From NCBI GenBank assembly GCA_900767505.1, contig CAAFZG010000102.1, positions 1 to 28,237 of the forward strand: DNA of 28,237 nt. Direction: 5' to 3'. The notes under the pieces are model-generated. The model had not been told where the DNA came from. It did no database searches and was given only the letters and a program-made list of their open reading frames with translations. The translations under genes and the position numbers were made by a program. The stretch is from Methanomassiliicoccales archaeon. GTDB taxonomy: Archaea; Thermoplasmatota; Thermoplasmata; Methanomassiliicoccales; Methanomethylophilaceae. Below, piece by piece: positions 23,302 to 28,237 of the stretch; position 1 is the first letter of the stretch; each line of letters starts with the position of its first letter.

Positions 23302-26300
23302 TTATCTGTCATTCACTTCCTCGATCCTCTCCTCGAGTTCCAGATAGATCTCCTTCATCCTCTCGATGGTCTCCGGCTTGGCATCCCACATGCCACGGTC
23401 GTAAGCCTCCATCAAACGGTTCATCATATCCATCATCGCATGAGGGTTCTCGTCCTCCATCCATTCGCGCGTATCATCATCGAAAAGATACCTCTCGGTG
23501 AGCTTCTCGTACATCCAATCGTCCACAACATCGGACGTCGCGTCCCACCCGAACGTGTACTCGGTGAGATTGGCGATCTCCGAAACACCCCTGTAGCCGT
23601 GCTGTTTCAGACCGTCGATGAACTTCGGATTCAGCACCTTGGTCCTGAACACGTATTGGAGTTCGTCCTTGGTGTCACGGATCTTGACTTTATCGGGATC
23701 GGAGCCGTCCCCCATGACGGAAACGGCATCCTTGTTCCCATATGCCCGGATGAAGGAGTTCATTCCGCCGAGATAGCCGTACACATCGTCGATGTCCAGC
23801 AGGTCGATCTCCCTGTCGGGCATGTTCTTCACAGTCACTCCGACCTTCGAGAACCTTTTGATGAACTCGTCGCGCATGCTCTCCCCTGAGATGCCGTGCC
23901 CATAGGCGTAGCTTCCCCACGAGATGTAGATATCCGCAAGGTCCTGGACGGTCTTCCAGTCGCCCGTTTCGATCGCATGATTGACGCCGGGGCCGTATCC
24001 GCCGGGAGGGCATCCGAATATGCGAACAGAGTTCCTTCTCCTCGCCTCATCCACCGTGAGTCCCGCGGCCATGGATTCGATCACGTCGTTTCTGAGGTTC
24101 GCCGCAAGGTAGTTCTCCTCTTCCGATTCGTCGAGGTCCGCAACCATCTTGACGGCATCGTCGATGAGGTCTATCAGATTGGGGAACGTGTCCCTGAACA
24201 GTCCGGTTATACGGACAGTCACATCTATCCTCGGCCTACCGAGCTCGGACAGCGGGATGACCTCGAGCCCGTTGACCTGTCCGCCGCTCTTCGACCATAA
24301 GGGTCTGACCCCCAGGAGCCACAGGATGTATGCCACGTCGTCGCCGTTGGTCTTCATCGTATCCGTGGCCCAGATGACGAATCCGACCTCTTTGGGGTAG
24401 CACCCCTTCTCCTCCCTGTACCTGTCGATCATCTGGTCGGCCATCTTCCTGCCGATCTCCCATGATGCGCGCGGCGGGATGATGTCCGGATCCACGCCGT
24501 AGTAGTTCCTTCCCATAGGGAGGATGTCGGCATTGCCACGGGTCGGTGCTCCAGAAGGTCCAGGGAGGACATACTTCCCGTCGCATCCGCGAATAATGTT
24601 GTCCATCTCGTCCGTCATACGGAGCAGGTTGGGGGCGAGCGGGTTGCATACGTACAAGATGGATTCATTCAGTGAACCCATTATCGTGACGTATTCGGAC
24701 ACGCATCCTTTCGATTTCTCGGGATCGAAGCCGGACTCCCTCATCCTGCGTATGCATTCCATGAGCTTGGAGTCCATATCGTCGAGGATCTCCGAGTTGA
24801 GCATCCCGTCTGTGAATTCCGACGGTCTCTCGGAAAGGGAGTCGATGTCGTATCCTCCCGCTTCGAAGAAGGATGTCCTCAGAGACGGAACCTCCCCGTT
24901 GTCCAACCTCATCAGCGAGTAGATGCACTCGTCCAAACGCTCCCCTTCCGGAGGACGTCCGAGGATGTGCAGTCCGTCCCTGACGAGAGCGTCTTTCACC
25001 TCGGTGAGGTATTCGTGGAGCTCTTCCAGATGTCCTTCGAACTCTTCCGTTCCGATATCCGAATCCAGGTGGAGGTCGTTCAAGAGCTCCGCCTTCTTCG
25101 CGGATTCCAGTATCTCGGATACCATCGACAGTCTCTTGTCCTCTCTGACCGAGGCTGCCGATTTGAAGTACTCCTGCAGGGCATTGTCCACTTCGGACAG
25201 TTCATCATAGCTTCCCGCCCTCGCCATGGTGGGGCACATATGACCTATCAGAACGGATTCGGAGCGTCTCTTGCACTGTATCCCCTCTCCGGGGTCGTCT
25301 ATCACGTACGGATAGATGTTCGGTATCCCGTCGAGGACCAGGTCGGGGAAGCATTTGCCTGACAGTCCGACCGACTTGCCAGGAAGCCATTCCAGCGTTC
25401 CGTGTGTTCCCATATGGAATATCATATCGACATCGAAGTCGTCGCGGAGCCATCTGTAGAATTCCAGATACTGGTGCGGCATCGGGATCACAGGGTCATG
25501 GTACACCGATTCCATCTGGTCCGCCCAGGACCTCAGCGGCTGGTAGCTTATGAGGATGTTACCGTTGAGGAGCCCCGGGATCACCATCTTCCCGTCATCG
25601 ACCGACACGGTTCCGATGGGCTTCCCCCACGATCCCTCCATGCGCTCCCTGTCGAACTCGGGTATCTCCCTGTAATGGCGGAGATAGCGATCCCTGTCTA
25701 CAAGGTCCACGGCCTTCTCGCGTATCCTCTCGGACGATGACCATTCGAGGTCGTTCGTTATGTTATCCTGTATCTCGTCTATGAGGGCCTTCCCGCTTCC
25801 GGGGACGTGGTCCAGCGTGTACCCTTCCTTCTCGAAGCGTATCAGCATGTCGCTTACGCTCTCGATCGTGTCCAATCCCGCTGCATTGCCTATTCTTCCG
25901 GATTCCGGTCTGGATTGGTACATCAGGATGGCGATCCTGCGATCGGAGCGGGGCTTGTGGGCGAGTTTGGCCCATCCGCATGCCATCTTGGCCAGATGTG
26001 TGACGCGGTCGGGTATGGGCGTGTGCTTCCTGGTCCCCTTGCCGCCTTCGCTGCTCCCAATCGGTACGGATATGATCTGTCCGTCGATCTCCGGCCAGAA
26101 CACGCTGGCGACGATCTCGCCCTTGGACAGGCCCTGTGCCGTCTCCTCGTAATCCGCATAATGTCCGTTGCAGAGCATGGTCTGGATGACGGGGACGTCC
26201 GTGAGCATCCTGTAGAAGTTCTGCTCGTCTGGCGTCGACACGCCGCTGCAGTCCCGGGAATTGTTGAGCTGGGAGAAAGGCGTGGCCATGACGAGTGCGT

Positions 26301-27042
26301 CTATCCTTGACACATCCCCGTCCATGAAGAATTCGCGGACAACTCCTGCGGCCCCGATGCCGTCCTTCATGCTGTTGGTGACCGCGGTGAAGAACACTGG
26401 GATGACGTTCATTTCCCTGGATTCCAATTCTCTGATGAACGCATCTATGTGCGCCTGGTCGTCGTAGATCCACAGATTCGCACCATACAGTATTCCGATG
26501 GTGGGCCTGCCAGGGACGATGTTCCTCTCAAGATACTCTGCGAGTCCGATGTCCCTGTCGAAATCCGGATGGTGTATCCCGTTCGCCCTCCCCGTGACGG
26601 GTTCGGGGACATCTCCCTCTCCTGTGAGCGCATGGTGGAGCCATCTGACGACGGACTTGTCGTTTTCAGCCCCTCTGTTCCTCATGAATTCGCCGAGACG
26701 GACGAAATCCTCGTCCGATCCCTTGAAGAGGTCCCTGTACATCAGACGGACCTCCATGTTGCCCGCGTAGAGCATCACGTAACCTGTGCATTCCTTTATG
26801 ACCTGTTCGTATCTCTCGAACTTCTTCATGCGTCCGGGCTCGGTCATGCACCTCATGAGGACAAGGTCCGCAACCATGGTCCTGCGGACCAATTCATGAT
26901 ACACCAGGGGGTCGTCGTCGACCTCGTCTCCGTTGATGCAGTACATGTCGATATCCCATCCTTCCTCGCGGGCCACCTCCATCGCCGGCGCCTCCATGTT
27001 CCTGGCATCCATGCTTTGGACCGATACGTAGACTATCCTCAT
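23302..27042 (-). CDS. cobN: CobN-like metal chelatase large subunit
   Basis: CobN/ChlH proteins bind a tetrapyrrole and insert a metal (Co in CobN, Mg in ChlH) with ATP from AAA+ partners. The 1246-residue length is typical. The central substrate region has FHMGTHGTLEWLPGKSVGLS and then PNIYPYVIDDPGEG (about residues 540-580). The C-terminal part has VGFVIWATDTMKTNGDDVAY and then LGRPRIDVTVRITGLFRDTF (about 875-960). These match CobN well. ATG 27042 is preceded by AGAGGT and an operator with a TATA box. The gene is divergent from the ChlI-like gene. No other cobalamin-synthesis gene is in the window, so the metal and macrocycle could be other than cobalt and hydrogenobyrinate. Archaea using the anaerobic B12 route do not need CobN for cobalt insertion. 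Confidence 0.92.
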   Translation of the reverse strand: MRIVYVSVQSMDARNMEAPAMEVAREEGWDIDMYCINGDEVDDDPLVYHELVRRTMVADLVLMRCMTEPGRMKKFERYEQVIKECTGYVMLYAGNMEVRLMYRDLFKGSDEDFVRLGEFMRNRGAENDKSVVRWLHHALTGEGDVPEPVTGRANGIHHPDFDRDIGLAEYLERNIVPGRPTIGILYGANLWIYDDQAHIDAFIRELESREMNVIPVFFTAVTNSMKDGIGAAGVVREFFMDGDVSRIDALVMATPFSQLNNSRDCSGVSTPDEQNFYRMLTDVPVIQTMLCNGHYADYEETAQGLSKGEIVASVFWPEIDGQIISVPIGSSEGGKGTRKHTPIPDRVTHLAKMACGWAKLAHKPRSDRRIAILMYQSRPESGRIGNAAGLDTIESVSDMLIRFEKEGYTLDHVPGSGKALIDEIQDNITNDLEWSSSERIREKAVDLVDRDRYLRHYREIPEFDRERMEGSWGKPIGTVSVDDGKMVIPGLLNGNILISYQPLRSWADQMESVYHDPVIPMPHQYLEFYRWLRDDFDVDMIFHMGTHGTLEWLPGKSVGLSGKCFPDLVLDGIPNIYPYVIDDPGEGIQCKRRSESVLIGHMCPTMARAGSYDELSEVDNALQEYFKSAASVREDKRLSMVSEILESAKKAELLNDLHLDSDIGTEEFEGHLEELHEYLTEVKDALVRDGLHILGRPPEGERLDECIYSLMRLDNGEVPSLRTSFFEAGGYDIDSLSERPSEFTDGMLNSEILDDMDSKLMECIRRMRESGFDPEKSKGCVSEYVTIMGSLNESILYVCNPLAPNLLRMTDEMDNIIRGCDGKYVLPGPSGAPTRGNADILPMGRNYYGVDPDIIPPRASWEIGRKMADQMIDRYREEKGCYPKEVGFVIWATDTMKTNGDDVAYILWLLGVRPLWSKSGGQVNGLEVIPLSELGRPRIDVTVRITGLFRDTFPNLIDLIDDAVKMVADLDESEEENYLAANLRNDVIESMAAGLTVDEARRRNSVRIFGCPPGGYGPGVNHAIETGDWKTVQDLADIYISWGSYAYGHGISGESMRDEFIKRFSKVGVTVKNMPDREIDLLDIDDVYGYLGGMNSFIRAYGNKDAVSVMGDGSDPDKVKIRDTKDELQYVFRTKVLNPKFIDGLKQHGYRGVSEIANLTEYTFGWDATSDVVDDWMYEKLTERYLFDDDTREWMEDENPHAMMDMMNRLMEAYDRGMWDAKPETIERMKEIYLELEERIEEVNDR

Positions 27043-27053
27043 TGCAGACCTCT

Positions 27054-27070
27054 TTGGATGATTAAGCCAA
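27054..27070 (-). promoter_or_regulatory. Shared palindromic operator, copy G
   Basis: TTGGATGATTAAGCCAA is a 5-7-5 palindrome with one arm mismatch. It lies between the minus-strand TATA-like GATATATGG (27075-27083) and the cobN ATG at 27042, overlapping the expected transcription start, a position suited to repression. Confidence 0.7.
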
Positions 27071-27074
27071 CTAC

Positions 27075-27083
27075 CATATATCA
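27075..27083 (-). promoter_or_regulatory. TATA-like box of cobN
   Basis: The minus strand reads GATATATGG about 25 bases before the predicted transcript start near 27052. Confidence 0.45.
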
Positions 27084-27118
27084 AGTGTTGGGGTTCTCTG
27101 AAAACGGCCATCGGAAGA

Positions 27119-27128
27119 TGTATTATAC
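27119..27128 (+). promoter_or_regulatory. TATA-like box of the ChlI-like gene
   Basis: GTATTATACC lies directly before operator copy H, placing transcription start near 27150 inside the operator. Confidence 0.45.
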
Positions 27129-27134
27129 CACTGA

Positions 27135-27151
27135 TTGGATGACTAATCCAA
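27135..27151 (+). promoter_or_regulatory. Shared palindromic operator, copy H
   Basis: TTGGATGACTAATCCAA has perfect TTGGA/TCCAA arms and sits between the TATA-like box at 27119-27128 and the ATG at 27165, where a bound protein would block transcription. Confidence 0.75.
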
Positions 27152-27164
27152 TTGAGGAATCCAT

Positions 27165-28190
27165 ATGGAAAGGCTTCTGTTCCCATTCGTGTCCATCGTA
27201 GGTCAGGACGCGATGAAGCGCGCGCTGCTTCTGAACATAATCGACCCGAGCATCGGGGGCGCCCTGATCAAAGGGGAGAAGGGCACTGCCAAATCCACCA
27301 CGGTCAGATCGCTGGCCCAGGTGCTCCCGTCAAGGACATCCGTGGAAGGGTGCGTGTTCAACTGCGACCCGTCCCGTCCCGACATGATGTGCCCGTACTG
27401 CACGGAGAAGTATGCACGCGGAGAGGAGCTGCGCAGGGAGGAGAAGCCGATGAGGGTCGTCGAGCTTCCGCTGAGCGCGACAGAGGACAGGGTCGCAGGG
27501 ACACTCGACATAGAACATGTCCTGAAGACCGGAGAGAAGAAGTTCGAGCCCGGGGTCCTCGCACAGGCCAACGGGAACCTTCTCTACGTGGACGAAGTGA
27601 ACCTTCTCGACGATCACATAGTCGATCTTCTCCTGGATTCCGCCGCCATGGGCGTGAACTACATCGAGAGGGAGGGTGTTTCCTTCTCCCACCCCTCGAG
27701 GTTCGTCCTCGTAGGTACTATGAACCCCGAGGAGGGGGAGCTGAGACCGCAGCTTCTGGACAGATTCGGTCTTTCCGTTGACGTCAAAGGCGACCGCGAC
27801 ATGGAGCAGAGGATGGAGGTCGTCCGCAGGCGTCTGGCTTTCGATACGGATCCCAAGGCCTACACCGAGAAGGTCCGCTCCGAGACCGAAGAGATGCGTT
27901 CCCGCATCGCCAAGGCACGCGGGATGCTCCCGAACATCGTCGCAGGCGATGATATCCTCAGATCGGTGGTCGCAGTCACCACCAACTTCGGCATCGACGG
28001 CCACAGGGCCGACATAACGATGATGAAGGCCGCCAAGGCCAATGCGGCCCTTGAAGGAAGGGACGCCGTCACGAAGGACGACATCCGCGATGTCGCCGCT
28101 CTCGTCCTGTCCCACCGCATGAGGAGGCGCCCGTTCGAGGAGGAGGCCTTCGACCAAGAGGAGCTCGAGAGATGCCTCCAGTCGATATGA
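27165..28190 (+). CDS. ChlI/BchI-like AAA+ metal chelatase subunit
   Basis: The 341-residue AAA+ protein would power metal insertion by the divergent CobN-like subunit. Visible features are the family start FPFVSIVGQDAMKRALLLN, Walker A GEKGTAKST (37-45), Walker B LLYVDEVNLLDDH (139-151), the sensor stretch FVLVGTMNPEEGELRPQLLD and the arginine finger/sensor region DRFGLSVDV. Four cysteines lie close together, C63, C67, C76 and C79 (CVFNC, then CPYC), and could bind zinc or iron. ATG 27165 is the first start after the operator and TATA box. Its stop overlaps the ATG of the next gene (ATGA), so a coupled second subunit follows. Confidence 0.94.
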   Translation: MERLLFPFVSIVGQDAMKRALLLNIIDPSIGGALIKGEKGTAKSTTVRSLAQVLPSRTSVEGCVFNCDPSRPDMMCPYCTEKYARGEELRREEKPMRVVELPLSATEDRVAGTLDIEHVLKTGEKKFEPGVLAQANGNLLYVDEVNLLDDHIVDLLLDSAAMGVNYIEREGVSFSHPSRFVLVGTMNPEEGELRPQLLDRFGLSVDVKGDRDMEQRMEVVRRRLAFDTDPKAYTEKVRSETEEMRSRIAKARGMLPNIVAGDDILRSVVAVTTNFGIDGHRADITMMKAAKANAALEGRDAVTKDDIRDVAALVLSHRMRRRPFEEEAFDQEELERCLQSI

Positions 28191-28237
28191 GGGCAGGGTT
28201 CCCGTTCTCCGCTGTGTATGGGATGGAGGATGCCAAG
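28187..28237 (+). CDS. Second ChlI/ChlD-like AAA+ chelatase subunit, 5' end only
   Basis: The ATG at 28187 overlaps the previous stop, and the 17 codons in the window read MRAGFPFSAVYGMEDAK. This resembles the start of Mg/Co chelatase AAA+ subunits (PFSAIVGQEDAK). The rest is outside, so whether it carries the integrin-type domain of ChlD/CobT cannot be seen. Tight coupling to the ChlI-like gene supports a two-AAA+-subunit chelatase with CobN. Confidence 0.6.
   Translation, partial: MRAGFPFSAVYGMEDAK

Noticed and set aside
1..28237. tRNA or rRNA genes
   Set aside because: No cloverleaf-like or rRNA sequence was noticed on reading; a covariance search could not be run.

Overview
The window looks like chromosome from a methanogen-type archaeon, most likely a member of the Methanomassiliicoccales (Thermoplasmata). 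This is inferred from gene content, not proven. Signs include several promoters where an A/T box sits about 27 bases from an ATG (leaderless genes), many archaeal AAA ATPases of the DUF4143 type, a CobN/ChlI/nitrogenase-like gene set, and no TAG stop codon on any intact gene I could assign. G+C is fairly high, with GC-rich hairpins just after many stop codons.

Layout. 1-1270: a truncated winged-helix regulator and dapB. 1290-1859: a frameshifted remnant of an HATPase_c_4/winged-helix protein. 1890-6988: an iron-complex/B12-type importer (FecCD permease, FecE ATPase), an AraC-type regulator translationally coupled to a methyltransferase, and a membrane-anchored binding protein with a dockerin-like calcium domain. 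7078-8314: adk and a glcD-like gene, both lacking their 5' ends and joined back to back at one sharp junction (deletion or assembly chimera). 8344-13130: an accessory stretch of archaeal ATPases and ATPase/nuclease remnants. One ATPase gene is interrupted only by an in-frame TAG that could be read as pyrrolysine. 13378-16793: a NifH-NifD-like fusion overlapping a NifK-like gene. 17024-22246 (minus): an operon with a second dockerin-type binding protein, two FecCD permeases, and an ABC-2 exporter pair. 22329-23201: the second FecE ATPase. 23302-27042: a CobN-like chelatase large subunit. 27165-28190: a ChlI-like AAA+ chelatase subunit, followed by the first codons of a second one.

How it fits together. 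Eight copies of a 17-bp palindrome, approximately TTGGAttATaaaTCCAA, lie at starts of genes in the two importers, the methyltransferase/AraC pair, the nitrogenase-like pair, cobN and chlI. I found none at dapB, adk or the ATPase genes. The best reading is one regulon, probably repressed by a metal or tetrapyrrole sensor. It would import a metal complex or macrocycle, insert a metal by an ATP-driven CobN/ChlI chelatase, and reduce the product with a two-component nitrogenase-like enzyme. The substrate is unknown. The conserved cysteine pattern suggests a DPOR/CfbCD-like single [4Fe-4S] cluster rather than a nitrogen-fixing enzyme.
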